This document shows, one piece after another, positions 1 to 10,791 of a stretch of 64,000 nt of DNA (positions within the stretch are counted from its first letter, which is position 1; each line of letters opens with the position of its first letter). The notes below the pieces were generated by a model. That model was not told the origin of the DNA, searched no databases, and was given only the letters and a program-made list of their open reading frames with translations. Both the position numbers and the translations under genes were made by a program. The stretch is taken from the NCBI GenBank assembly GCA_028386065.3, contig JAKUCV010006610.1, positions 434,204-498,203 on the forward strand. The letters are read 5' to 3'. This stretch comes from Turnera subulata (Eukaryota > Streptophyta > Magnoliopsida > Malpighiales > Passifloraceae).

Positions 1-1440
1 AAGTTGCCTCAAAGTTCCAGAAAATCAGCATAAGTTGGACAGATACCTAGGTTTGATGGTCCTAGGTTTGGGCTAAATCGAGATGAATCTTTCTAACTCC
101 TGCCCAGAATGATAAACAAATATTTTCTAAGTTGAATCATGCTAGATTTCTGGTTTATAGGGTCTAGGAGCATCTCCAACATTTGCCTCAAAGTTGTAAG
201 AAATCCAATGTGGTCCATGCGCATGAAAGAGACATTAACCCATTAAAATAATACTACTAGCACACATACCAATCCCACTAACCTCAAACCTTAAAAATTT
301 AGATTTCATTATTTAATTCAAGGGTTTGGGTTATGGATTAAAATATTCATAAACCTAGTTTGTCATTAATCAAAATCAATTAAGCACATGGTTAGGTAAT
401 TAGATTAAATCATTAATTAGCACTAATCGGCTAATTAATTAATCATTAATTCATATGTTAATTATTATAACCCAACATACTCTTCTAGAGCATATTAAAC
501 TTGTACTCTTCTAGAGCATATTAATCTTCTTTTCATTTTTAGATTGTACAATCATATGTTACTTATGAATAATTTCCGTTTATCAAATACGGAATATGCC
601 ATTGCATTGTCTCCAGGACAAATGTCCGAGTCATTATTCTAGAAATGATAGTTTCATGTTCACATTAAAAATTTAGCAGTTATAACATGCTGTAAATTAA
701 ACATAAGTAAAATAAAGTGTAATAAAATATAACACATAATAACAAAACTGAACATAAAATAAAGACATTCAATATAAATTGACTTGCACCTTCAGGGTAA
801 GTAAGATAATAATAATATCCAAACATCATGGTCATCTTCTTGAATAAATATGGTTTCATCAATATTAGATTTTCCCTTTAGGGACACTTGATAACCATTT
901 ACTAGATGCCTTGTTATACGGCCTGATTGTGACCAATTGAATGTTCATAGCCATGACCAAAATTATCATATATAGTCGCATTCACTTCAGGGAATGGAGC
1001 TATGAGGCGTGGGATTAAATCAAATATTCCGTGAATTCTCTTTCACCATATTGCTACTGCAGGAGCATATATGATAATTAAGTCATTTTCTTTTCATATC
1101 AACATCAATAATGTATTCTCCACACAATATCATCTGAGAGTTTATTCAAAATATAATTACAATATATAGATTTAAAATCTTGCAACTTCAGATGCATACA
1201 CATGCAATAAAATTTTGGGAGAATATCCATCTTCTGGTGGTCATATAATATCCAACTTCTGGTGGTCATATTTTTCTTTAAAGATCTGCAGGATCTTTTG
1301 GCGGGAAGACATCCAGTCTTTGCTTTATTTCTCCCTTTTATCGTGTCTTCCAGACTGTTAGCATTTAAATACATTTCAGCATCTAATGCCCATGATAAAT
1401 TTCTTCCGGAAATTTCAAGGGCCTTCAATTCAAGTTTCAT
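1..1440 (-). pseudogene. Decayed Ty1/copia (Ale/Retrofit-like) gag remnant
   Basis: On the minus strand, 1440 to 1105 reads as the N-terminus of a copia gag: KLELKALEISGRN, then LSWALDAEMYLNANSLEDTIK, and later YDHQKMDILPKF and MHLKLQDFKSI. These match the typical Ale/Retrofit start (LEF.ALDISGKNYLSW.LDAE) and the motif YDHQKTVILP...MHLRLQDFKSV. Further left, the minus strand of about 910-1010 reads APFPEVNAT, another hallmark of this gag family. Frameshifts, stops and an internal deletion separate the pieces, so it is not functional. The matching LTR start and leader lie at about 2700-2723. Family comparison is from memory; the remnant itself is seen directly. Sequence left of about 900 is AT-rich and not recognisable. 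Confidence 0.75.
479..531. repeat. Short direct repeat, 20-bp unit twice
   Basis: The unit actcttctagagcatattaa occurs twice, separated by a few bases. No function is apparent. Confidence 0.6.
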
Positions 1441-2722
1441 AATAACAGTAATAATAAAAGTTATAAAATGAATACAAAAAAATTATAATATATATGCTTA
1501 CTCGATAAAGGCGGCTTAACCGGCCAACAAATGAAACAAGGCGGCTTTGCCGGCCAACAAAGAGATAAGGCGGCTTAGCCGGCCAATATTGAATACTAAG
1601 CAAATAAACAAATGCGGATTGAAAAAATTTAGAAATCATTACCTTGGTTTCATGAAAATAATATAACATGATCACATAAGATGCACATAAATTGATATGC
1701 AAATGATATACTGTACCGTAGATTAAAATACTAATCCGGCTCGGTTATGTCTCGGATTAATTTATCATTATCATTATCATTCACCATTTAATGCCATGTG
1801 TCAAAACAATATACCATAATTATATCAGGTATACTTTGATAATATCCCTTTTTTCAAAAAAAATATTTCCATGATAATAATTATTATTTTTCCTGAAAAT
1901 ATATATTTTCAAGAATTATTATTTTTTTTATACTGGGCCATGAATAGTGCAGCCCAGCCTACCACATGGACCAAGCCCAGGCTCCAGCAGGAGCCCAAAC
2001 ACAGGCCCACGCAGTAGGCCCAGCACTCAACCCAACAGCCCAATAATGCACCACATCACAGTACAATTACCAGCCCAAGTCTCGACCTGTCCACGACCCA
2101 TCCAGGTCGTATTCAACCCGTGCACACCTCGCGGGTTGCAGCGGCTGACGACGAGACGAGGCGAAGATGGATGGCGGGGATGCGGCACCAGCGAGGAGGC
2201 ATGAGAGAGGAAGCGGAGGAGGTGCACGGCGCGACTCTCCGGTGTGTGGTGGCGTGACCTGACTCTACTGCAACGGGCGGCACGGCACGCCTTGGTTTCC
2301 ATCGTCCGGACAGCGGCGGGTTACAGCGATGCGGCAACAACCTGCAGCAGCGTGCGACACAGGCGAGCAGCGCGGCGTCTGCCGGCTGCAGGCGAGGCGA
2401 GGAAGGAGTGGATCTGACGAGGAGACCCGACGAGGAGGAGAGGATCCGATGGGTTGCTTGTCGGGTCATCCTCTCTTGGCGGCGCGTCCGGCAGTAGCAA
2501 TGGACGGAGAAGGCGCCGTTCGGTCGGCGACGGCACGCAGCCCGAAACTCTTACGCATGAACAGTGCCGAGGAGGGTGACACAACTGTTTATCCTTCATT
2601 TTCCATTTTTCCAGTATTTTCTGCACCAGTTTTTGTTTCACTTTCCAGCTCTGGTTTTTGCTCTAGTTTTGCACTGGGTTTTGTTTTTCTTAGTTGGTTA
2701 AAGCTTCATGCTGATAACGTAT
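1441..2722. repeat. Diverged LTR-like block related to the 2.8-kb LTR family
   Basis: This block lies between the copia gag start and the copia LTR, where only a short leader would be expected. Its order of elements mirrors the 2.8-kb LTRs at 2877-8395 and 10795-13601. It has an array of small inverted repeats (three GGCGGCTTNNCCGGCC units at about 1509-1585), an AT-rich stretch and a perfect 25-bp match around gggccatgaatagtgcagc (1935 compared with about 4588 and 12507). A GC-rich section and a gaacagtg/gaggagg block then lead into a T/C-rich tail. No clean ends or TSD were found. It may be a distant member of the same LTR family inserted in the copia leader. About 2690-2722 has the copia leader motif (minus strand acgttatcagcatga). 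Confidence 0.5.
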
Positions 2723-2871
2723 TGTAAATAATTGTATGATTTGTTTCACAGTAAATGGAGAAGAAGAGGAGAGGAGAGGGAGAAGAAGCAATCGACAGCC
2801 ATATTATTCCACTGTACACAAAACCCAGTCTTGTACAATATTAATAGCGGCTGAGGAGGAGAGTAGGGAAC
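2723..2871 (-). repeat. Copia LTR, left part (interrupted)
   Basis: On the minus strand the sequence ...atttaca is followed by atacgttatcagcatga. This is the LTR end and post-LTR sequence typical of Ale-type copia elements, so the LTR edge is placed at 2723. The LTR is cut at 2872-2876 (CACAA), the target site of the element at 2877-13601, and continues at 13607. Its own promoter and far end cannot be fixed. Confidence 0.55.
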
Positions 2872-3419
2872 CACAATGAAGCGCCCCGGCCCGTATTTAC
2901 CGTACACAGTAAACACGTGCCGAAACTGTGACAACCCAACCCAAAATGAAACCAGCATACGGTGTATACAACAAGAACACGGGCTCAACATCCCAAAGTA
3001 AAATCAACAATAGAAACTCATCCGGCCCAATGGCCCAATAATAACAAATGCACAGCGGAAGACTTGTAAACTCACATAAACACTGTATGCATAGATGCAA
3101 ACTATTGATCCAAGCCCGTCCAAGGGATAACGCTGCAGCCTGTCTGGAATGCACCAAGCCTGTACAACAAACAACTCATCCTACGGGATGAAAGCCCGCA
3201 GGTGAGGGGTGAGTCCGAAGTGCTCACGACAATAGAAAGACGATCAATATGGACACTAAAAATTACTCAAGTCAAATAAAACAGTCAAACCCAAAGACAG
3301 AACCCAAGAGACTCAAGTAAAATCCATTTATCCAATTTTATCTTTCCGGGCCCCGTCACGGACAAGCTAGGGTCGTACCAGGTTATCAACCTGTTCCTGG
3401 TGCCAGATCAAAAAGAACC

Positions 3420-3775
3420 CAGGGATAGACATCCCAAAAATGACAAACCGGGATAGACATCCCAAGCATAGACATGCTTATCACACGAACCCAGATCATG
3501 GCCACCACAAAACAGTCTCTAACCATCCGGTCGTACCTCTACTTACCACGCGACAATTATAATACTGTCATTAAAAAACAAGTCATAGGGATCGACATCC
3601 CTAACCAAAGTACCGGGATAGACATCCCATCCAAAATACCAAGGATCGACATCCTTGTCACAATTCATTAATTATACCATTACTCTTAATCCGAAAAAAA
3701 ACACAGAAAATCAACACGGGATAAACATCCCAAAAATTCCCAACAAGACTCCGGGATTAACATCCCGAACCAAAA
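3420..3775. repeat. Array of small covarying hairpins in the LTR
   Basis: Units of form GGGAT-NNAC-ATCCC recur about eight times in 350 bp. The arms change together: GGGAT/ATCCC, AGGAT/ATCCT and GCAT/ATGC, while a four-base spacer (AGAC, CGAC, AAAC, TAAC) is kept. Examples are gggatagacatccc, aaggatcgacatcctt and agcatagacatgct. The same array is present in the two other LTR copies. Paired changes point to a stem-loop in RNA or DNA rather than a linear motif. Function unknown. Confidence 0.75.
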
Positions 3776-5284
3776 CACAGCAAAAGCACATTCGACAATG
3801 CACAATCATCAAAACATGATAACCGAGTAATATAGGCACATATTGAAGGAAATCCATCCTCACCTTGGCCGATTACTCAACTTCAGAAAACAATGACCGG
3901 TACGACGCCGGCTCCTCGGGAAACGGCCCGATATCCAAAAACCTATACAACAAACAATACACTCACATAAATGCACATAAGAGTATGTCATGATGCCAGT
4001 ACTGCGAAATATACCCATCCCGGTTCTTATCTGATATTATCATTTTTACCGAAAATATTTAACCGTACGTATTTCCGATTATGATTTCGGTATTATACGT
4101 TAATTAAAACTCTTTTCAAAATAATTTCATAAAATAACTATAATTTTCCAAAATATTAATCTCCATAATTTTTCCAGAAAAATAGTAACCTATTTATAAT
4201 TTTCAGAAAATATATATAGTATTTATCTTTTTCTAAATACATATACAATTTAATTTTCCAACACAAAATATAATTAACTTCAATTTCCAAAATACATATT
4301 CATATACATATACCAAAATCATAATTTTCCAGACGAAATAATATACATATTAAATTTCTAAAAATTAATTTCATGATATATATATTTTCCAAACTAACCA
4401 TAATAATAATTTACAAACAAAACATAATTATTTATCAAAGTAAATACATTTATATTTTAATAAAAATTCCAGAATCAAATCCTCCATAATTTTCTCAAAA
4501 GAACTATATAATTTTTTTTCAAAATTAAATATCAAATTATGTTTAAATAAATATATATATAAATATAGTTTTTTTAAAATAATCAGGCTGGGCCATGAAT
4601 AGTGCAGCCCAGACCCAACCCAAGGTCAGGCCCAGCACCATTCAGCCCAACCCAGCAGCAGACCCAAACTGAAACGCCCCGACCCGTATTTACCGTACAC
4701 AGTAATCACAAGCCGGAACTGTAACAACCCAACCAAGATAAGACCAGCATACGGTGTACACAACAAATACCCGGGCTCAACAGCCCATAATAAAAACATC
4801 ATAAATGGCAAAACCGGCCCAATGGCGCAACAACAATAATAATATGCACAGCGGAAGACTTTAAAACTCACATGACACTGTATGCGACACAAATGCAAAC
4901 TATGGATCCGAGCCCTGTCCTAGGGATAACGCTGCAGCCTGTCTGGAATGCACCAAGCCTGTACAACAAATAACTCATCCTACGGGATGAAAGCCCGCAG
5001 GTGAGGGGTGAGTCCGAAGTGCTCACCGACGAAGGAAAGACAATCAATATGAACACTAAAATTACTCAAGTCGAAAACACAGGCTAAACAGCCGATCAAA
5101 AGACTCGACCCAAAACCGAAAAGACAATAAAATCCAATTGTCCAATTTTATCCTTCTGGGCCCCATCACGGTTAAGCTAGGACATGCCCATCACAAAGAA
5201 CCCAGATCATGGCCACCACAAAACAGTCTCTAACCATCCGGTCGTACCACTACTTACTACGTGACAATTATTTTATCATCATTC

Positions 5285-5475
5285 AAAATCAAATCTCAGG
5301 GATCAACATCCCTAACCCAAAATACCAAGGATCGACATCCTTGTCACAATTTATTATTTAATTCCATTATGTTTTATACCCAAAAGACTCAAGATCAACA
5401 TCCAAATACCAACCAAAATACTGGGATAAACATCCCAACAACAATCAAGGCAATGGGATCAATATCCCGAAACAA
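5285..5475. repeat. Hairpin array in the nested solo LTR
   Basis: This is the solo-LTR version of the array at 3420-3775. Units include gggatcaacatccct, aaggatcgacatcctt, gggataaacatccc and gggatcaatatccc. Arms remain complementary although units differ from those in the other LTRs, for example GGGAT/ATCCC with spacer CAAC or CAAT. Confidence 0.7.
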
Positions 5476-6780
5476 CCACAACATCCACAATACTCAACAA
5501 TGCAATAATCCACAAAACAAAATAACCGAGTAATACAGGCACATATTGAAGGAAATCCATCCTCACCTTGGCCGATTACTCAACTCCGGAAACTATGACC
5601 GGTCCGATGCCGGTTCCTCGGGAAACTGCCCGATATCCAAACCTATACCACAAAACCATATATACACATAACTGCGCATAAGAGTATGTCATGATGCCAA
5701 TTTTACGAAATGTACCCATCCCGGTTCTTATCCGTTATTATCTCCATTTATGGAAAATATTTTACCATACGTATATCCGAATATAATTTCGGTACCATAC
5801 TTTAATTAAAATTTTTTAAAAATATTTTCACAAATTAATTATAATTTCCAAAATAATAATCATCATAATTTTCCAGAAAAATAATAACCTATTTATAATT
5901 TTCAGAAAATATATATAGTATTTATCTTTTTCTAAATATATATAATAATATTTTCCAACACAAAATATAATTAACTTTAATTTCCAAAGTACATATATAT
6001 ATAATTTCCTCAACCATAATTTCCAGAGAAAATAATACATGTATTAAATTTCCAGAAATTAATTTCAAGGTACATATATATATTTTTCCAATTAATAATA
6101 GTTTGTCCTAAGTAAAACTTAATTATTTATCAAAGTAAATATATTTATATTTTCTTGAAAATACCAGAATTAAATTGTCCAGAATTTTCTCAAAATAAAT
6201 ATATAATTTTTTCCAAAATTATATGTCAGATTATTAATAAATAGATATATATATAAATTGTGTTGTTTTTTTTTTTACTAACGGACTGGGCTGAACAGTG
6301 CCGGCCCAGGCTCGCACTGTGCAAGCCCAGCCGGCCCACGCCCAACCCAGACGAAGCCCATAACCAGAAACGCGACCCGACCATTGGCAACGGGTCGAAC
6401 GCGGGTCAACAAACCAGATATGCTCACCTTGGCGGGTTAAGCGGCTGTGACGGCAGTGGAAGGCACGACGCAGCGCGAGGGTCGGCTCACGAGACGCGGC
6501 GAGAGGCGGCGACTCGAGGGAGGCCGAGAAAGAGGCGCGACGTCGCCGGCAGGAGACGCGAGGCGCGAGGAAGACAGATCCACGGGTTCTCCGCCGGGTC
6601 AACGGCGCGTCAAGGCGGCTCCGGCGGTGGAAGGCGACGGCGACAGAAGGGGTGAGCTCGCGACGGCGTGACGGAGCTCTGGGTGGCGGCGGTGCGTCGA
6701 GATTCGCCGGGGAACCCGTCGGTATGCACAGTAACCCGAGGCGGTTGAAGGTGACGCACTGTGCAAAAACCCATTTTCAG

Positions 6781-7050
6781 CATTTTTCATATTTTCTTTC
6801 TTTTTCTTCTTTTTTTTTTCTGATTTTCTGCTTCTTCTTTTTTTTTTTCCTTATTTTCTTCCTCTCTTCTTTTTTTGTTCTCTGTTTTTTTTTTTCTGTT
6901 TCTCTATTTCTTTACTTTTTTTTCTTTTTCCTTTTTCCTTTTTTTTCCTTTTTCTCTCTTTTTCTTTTTCCTCTCCTTTTCTCTCTTTCTCTTTTTTTTT
7001 TCTCTTCTTCTCTTCCTCTCCCCCGGCTCCTTCTCTTTTTCTGCTTCTTT
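6781..7050. repeat. Pyrimidine tract in the solo LTR
   Basis: About 270 bp of almost pure T/C on the plus strand. In element sense it is a purine-rich segment shortly after the presumed TATA box, so it would be an A/G-rich leader. The long ORFs in it are artefacts of low complexity (Phe/Leu/Ser-rich). Confidence 0.85.
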
Positions 7051-7764
7051 TATAAACTGAATAATACTATTATGCTTGTGATTAACAATAATGCGATTCG
7101 TCCGTATTACAGGCGAGTCCGATCCGGACCAGAAAATAACTGATACCTCCTTAGTTATTTTCCGGTGTGATTTTCCAAGAAATTCCGAAACCCGAAAAAT
7201 ACCAACTTAGTTCCGAAAAATCCGCGGGAAATTCACGAGCACGGGAAAACCCTCGGTTTTGAAAAACGACTCCCGATTTACCTTGAATTAATTACCCAAG
7301 ATTAATTCAACAGTAAATCACGGTAAATAGACTTTTACAGTCCGGTAAAAATCTAAAATTTTTACCCGGGCTGTTACACAAACCCACTATTCGCAACCCG
7401 TTTCGCGGAAACGGTTCCTCACCTAGTCCGGGTCTTACCTTCGGGTAGAGCAGCAGCGCAGCGACGGCGAGCGCGAGGAAGGGCGAGCGAGCCCAGCTGC
7501 GACGTCAGGGTGGCACTAGCGGCGCGGGGGCGGCGAGAAACTGGCGCTGCATCGCCGGAAGGAAACGGGAGACGCGAGGCAGCTGGATCCGTCGGATCTT
7601 CCGGCGGGTCAAAGGCTCTTAACGGCGCGTCGGACGGCGGCGTCACGCGGAAGCGATGCCGTTGAGGTCGCGGCGTCGTGGCGGTCCTGACAGCGGCGGT
7701 GGTGCATCGGGAATCGCCGGGGAACGCGTCCTGGGTCACAGTAACGAGGAGGAGCTGACGGTGA

Positions 7765-8050
7765 ACAGTGGTTCCTTCTTTTTTTCATTTTTCTTATTTT
7801 TCTCTATTTTCTTCTCTCTTTTTTTTTCTTTCTGATTTTCGTTTCTTTTTTTCTTTTCTTTTTTTCTATTTTTTTTCTTCCTCTCTCTGTATTTTCTGTT
7901 TTTTTTTTTATTTTATTTTTTTTCTTTTTCTTTTCTTTTGTTTTCTCTTTTTCTTTTCTCTCTTTTTCTTTTTCTCTCTTTTCTTTTTTTCCTTCTCCTC
8001 TTTCTTTTTTTCTCTCCTTTTCTTTTTTTCCTCTCTTCCTCTCCTCTTCC
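7765..8050. repeat. Pyrimidine tract in the outer left LTR
   Basis: About 285 bp of T/C-rich sequence, equivalent to the tract at 12975-13258 in the other LTR. It is purine-rich in element sense. ORFs on either strand here (Phe-rich or Lys/Glu-rich) are low-complexity artefacts. Confidence 0.85.
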
Positions 8051-8395
8051 ACCGGCTACCCTCCTTATAAACAGAGAATTTAACTATTTATCATGTGAGT
8101 ATCAATAATACGATTCGTCCGTATTACGGGCGAATCCGATCCGGACCAAAAAATAACAGATACCTCCTTAGTTATTTTCTGGTGTGATTTTCCGAGAAAT
8201 TCCGAAACCCGAAAAATACCAACTTAGTTCCGAAAAATCCACGGAAAAATCACGAGCGCGGGAAAACCCTTGGTTTCGAAAAACGACTCCCGATTTACCT
8301 TGAATTAATTACCCAAGAATAATTCAACAGTAAATCACGGTAAATAGACTTTTATAGTCCGGTAAAAATCCAAAATTTTTACCCGGGCTGTTACA

Positions 8396-8408
8396 GACTA
8401 CCCACCTT
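8396..8408 (-). other. Candidate polypurine tract
   Basis: On the minus strand AAGGTGGGTAGTC directly abuts the LTR start TGTAACAGCC. Position and purine content fit the plus-strand primer of an LTR element read on the minus strand. Confidence 0.6.
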
Positions 8409-8539
8409 AAAAAGAATTTCGTCCCCGAAATTCCGTCTTATCCGTGGGTCCTACCACGATAAGATTCTGGCACACTTTTCCAGGTGTCCAACCTCAACAT
8501 GAGATACCGCTTATACCCTTAAGCGACATCTCTTCCGCT

Positions 8540-8547
8540 TATAAATA
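8540..8547 (+). promoter_or_regulatory. TATA box for the antisense ORF at 8582
   Basis: TATAAATA lies 35-42 bp before the ATG of the 125-aa ORF, on the strand opposite to the element. The 5' leader would be very short (about 10 nt if initiation is 30 bp downstream), so the true start site may be elsewhere. Confidence 0.45.
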
Positions 8548-8581
8548 CCATATCTCATGACCGGCATACTCACACACAGTC

Positions 8582-8959
8582 ATGGACTCTCCACTGAGAT
8601 CAAGGACAACCTCAGACTCCGAAAACAACAGCTACATCGGCGGCAAAGCCTTCCCGACAGGCTCTGATGAGGAACCTCCCAAGAAGCGGTTGAGGACGAA
8701 CATCATCGGCCTGCAGGAACACATGGTCGTTTCCCCAAAACGACGAAAGAAGCGTGCCTCCAAGAAAGCTGAAGATCGCAAGGGCAAGGCGGTAGCTGAG
8801 AGCAGCACTCCGCAACAGAAGCTGACGCAACTGAACTTCTCGCTGAAGAAGAACAGCTCAGCGGTGGCGCAAATCGAACTGGCGTGCATAGAGCTGTTCC
8901 CGCACATGCAAAATGTAAAACAGCTTGTAAAAGATCTAGAGAAGCAAGTAGCTCAATAG
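8582..8959 (+). CDS. Antisense accessory ORF, basic protein with nuclear-localisation-like stretches
   Basis: This 125-aa ORF lies in the internal region of the non-autonomous LTR element, on the opposite strand. I do not recognise the family. The middle is strongly basic, with nuclear-localisation-like clusters PKKRLRT (about residues 33-39) and PKRRKKRASKKAEDRKGK (about 52-69). The C-terminal 40 residues (IELACIELFPHMQNVKQLVKDLEKQVAQ region) look helical, possibly a coiled coil. A TATA box precedes it, and an aataaa-rich stretch (8997-9007) follows the stop and could serve for polyadenylation. Antisense ORFs are known in Tat-lineage elements; whether this protein is related to those is unknown. 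Confidence 0.55.
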   Translation: MDSPLRSRTTSDSENNSYIGGKAFPTGSDEEPPKKRLRTNIIGLQEHMVVSPKRRKKRASKKAEDRKGKAVAESSTPQQKLTQLNFSLKKNSSAVAQIELACIELFPHMQNVKQLVKDLEKQVAQ

Positions 8960-9682
8960 AGTACTTCTTCTCCTGTTGTAAAACTATTATGATATTAATA
9001 AAATAAATTTCCTTTTAAATCAAAATCTCTTGTTATGAAATCTATTGTTAAACGAAAAATTAAATATCTCAAGTCAAAATAAAACTTAACAATATAAATA
9101 TAAAATCAACATAAAGAAATCAAAAATCAAACTCGTTTAACAAAATCAAAACCAAAAGGAAATTAAAACAAAATATGCTCGTATCGAACGAAAACACCCT
9201 CGAACCAAGAAACGTGATACGCGCAACTAGCGGTGACGTCGGTTCCCACGTGAAAAAGACGACCGTTAACACGCACAGCGATGATCACGGGAACGTCCTG
9301 TGTCCCTCGAAAGACACGTTACCCACTTGTTCAAAATTCCGCATGAGCCAAAAACGTCTGACAAGGCTCGTATCTCTCCACGATATCCAAATAGCTGGAA
9401 ACTTGTCGCACATACGCTCTACTCGAGGTACGGTCCCATCCGTCTAGCCACAACGGTCACGGATGCATGTGATAAAAGAAGCAAGAAAATATAGTAAAAC
9501 CATGATAAGAAAAGACAAGGTAGCCAGAGCGAAGGAAATCATAAGAGGGAAAAAGGCTGAAAAACTCTGGCACGGTAGTCTGAAAAACGCGTAAAGTAAC
9601 AAGGCATTAAATAAAGCAACGGTAAAATTCAAAAAAACAAAATCTTGAAAATCGAAAACGGTAATCACGCTCCCCATAAGAG

Positions 9683-9690
9683 TATAAAAG
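9683..9690 (+). promoter_or_regulatory. TATA box for the antisense ORF at 9798
   Basis: TATAAAAG lies 108-115 bp upstream of the ATG at 9798, a normal spacing for a plant promoter with an approximately 80-nt leader. It is on the plus strand, opposite to the element's own direction. Confidence 0.55.
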
Positions 9691-9797
9691 AAGGAGCGGT
9701 GATGTGTAAATCACCAAAAGCATTTTAAAAGCAACAAAACTCTCAAAAAAAACAAAACCACAACGTTCAAAACAAAACCCCACACGTCCAATTCAAG

Positions 9798-10481
9798 ATG
9801 CCTGCTCCATCTTCAGTTTTCTTCGTCGAAGGTGCCAATCTTGGCAGAAGGAACCATCTGGCCTACAGCATGGTCAACGAACGTGCTGAAGAGCTAGCGA
9901 ACAAGCTCGGCAGAATGCCACGCCTAGTCTTCGTCGACGAACTCTACTCGTCGCGGTTCTTCGTCACTCCCATGGAAGAGGTGTTCTTCCTAGAGGACCA
10001 TGGGACACTGAGGACCTCATTCTACGGATCGGCGAACTCCGTGATGTTCTTCATCTCCGAGAGGCTACAAGAGTTCAACCTGGAGTCCACTTGCCAAACT
10101 ATGGAGCAAGGTGCCTACTACCAGCTCTCGATGACAGCTCAGAGCATACCCAAAATGACTCGGCTACCTCCAACTTGGCCAAAGGCACGACTGCTGGTGT
10201 GGAACTGCAGAGGCGTCGCAAGGCGTGCACAGGAGTTCTCGCGAACCCTGAGGGACTTGAAGAACCAGTACAAGCCCAACATGGTTCTTCTGACGGAGAC
10301 GCAGTGGCAACCACAAGACGATCACGGTCTGATTCCACTCCGATTCCCTCAAGCTAACCGGTTCGAGATTCCTGGCCAGAGAGACAGAGGCGGCATGTGG
10401 TTCTCGTGGAGCGACAGAGTCACGGTCAACATCAACAGCGACCCAAACAGTTTCCGTGTCAACGTCGTTCCGAATCGCTAA
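9798..10481 (+). CDS. Antisense accessory ORF with LINE-type endonuclease (EEP) fragment
   Basis: A 227-aa ORF antisense to the LTR element. Residues 1-130 (MPAPSSVFFVEGANLG..., LVFVDELYSSRFF, EEVFFLEDHGTLRTSFYG) are unrecognised. From about residue 131 it resembles the start of a plant LINE endonuclease: ARLLVWNCRGVARRAQEFSR, then KPNMVLLTETQ, then RGGMWFSWSDRVTVNI. The L1 in this window has TWNCQGAAKRKF, KPEIVVTVEPR and AGGIWVLWDDQNVKI at the same places. The catalytic Asn (WNC) and Glu (TET) are present, but the domain stops before the catalytic Asp and SDH motif. It therefore cannot be a complete nuclease. Capture from a LINE is inferred. A TATA box is at 9683. Confidence 0.65.
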   Translation: MPAPSSVFFVEGANLGRRNHLAYSMVNERAEELANKLGRMPRLVFVDELYSSRFFVTPMEEVFFLEDHGTLRTSFYGSANSVMFFISERLQEFNLESTCQTMEQGAYYQLSMTAQSIPKMTRLPPTWPKARLLVWNCRGVARRAQEFSRTLRDLKNQYKPNMVLLTETQWQPQDDHGLIPLRFPQANRFEIPGQRDRGGMWFSWSDRVTVNINSDPNSFRVNVVPNR

Positions 10482-10779
10482 ATGTATTTCTATTTTTATA
10501 AATTATTAAAAATCAATTTATTATTTCCCTTTTTATAAAATATAAAATATCAATGTAATATTTCTGTTGTACTTCCAATATTATCAATATCAATAATATT
10601 TGTATTTTCGCATATTTATGGCATCATTTACCTCATATGTGTATGTTCCGCGACAGCTGGTGTCCCTTGACTGGATCCATAATGCACTAACTAAATGATT
10701 TAAAATAATAAACAACTGGAGCGAACTATGCACACAAGACAACAAACACACAAAGACTTCCCAACAAGACCTAACGCCC
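10482..10779. other. Non-coding end of the LTR-element internal region
   Basis: AT-rich sequence after the antisense ORF. No ORF or clear motif was seen apart from the primer-binding site that follows. Confidence 0.5.
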
Positions 10780-10791
10780 GCTCCGCTACCA
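10780..10791 (-). other. Primer-binding site for initiator tRNA-Met variant
   Basis: On the minus strand TGGTAGCGGAGC lies three bases from the end of the LTR at 10795. It is the exact complement of the CCA-tailed 3' end of the initiator tRNA-Met gene at 36772-36843, whose acceptor stem is AGCGGAG. It fixes the element's direction as minus. Confidence 0.85.

Larger units (their letters stand above)
4670..7378 (-). mobile_element. Nested solo LTR of the same family, TSD CAAAC
   Basis: A single LTR (2,709 bp, TGAAACGCCCC... to ...CTGTTACA on plus) interrupts the older LTR. The five bases CAAAC flank it on both sides (4665-4669 and 7379-7383). The uninterrupted sequence gacccaaacccactattc is seen in the other LTR at about 12580. 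No internal region remains, so it is a product of LTR-LTR recombination. It differs from the outer LTR in several blocks, especially in the GC-rich part (6280-6760), and so represents a subfamily. Confidence 0.92.
2877..8395 (-). repeat. LTR (3' in element sense), split by a nested solo LTR
   Basis: LTR sequence occupies 2877-4669 and 7384-8395, about 2,805 bp without the insertion, matching the 2,807-bp copy at 10795-13601. The two copies align with few differences by eye, so the insertion is fairly recent. In element sense the U3 start is at 8395. The hexamer tttataagg near 8065 could be the TATA box, followed by a long purine-rich leader (pyrimidine-rich on the plus strand). Assignment of U3/R/U5 is inferred. 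Confidence 0.85.

Noticed and set aside
3420..3775. CRISPR-like repeat array
   Set aside because: Spaced short repeats, but they are hairpin units inside plant LTRs, with variable spacing and no unique spacers or cas genes.
6652..7143. Long Phe/Leu/Ser-rich ORF (also 7768-8070 and 12864-13289)
   Set aside because: It is a translation of the T/C tract in the LTRs; equivalent low-complexity frames appear on the other strand too.
7419..7739. GC-rich minus-strand ORF, Pro/Arg/Ala-rich (also 12708-12941, 6234-6602)
   Set aside because: Lies in the GC-rich LTR segment; the copies differ in length and frame and show no domain.
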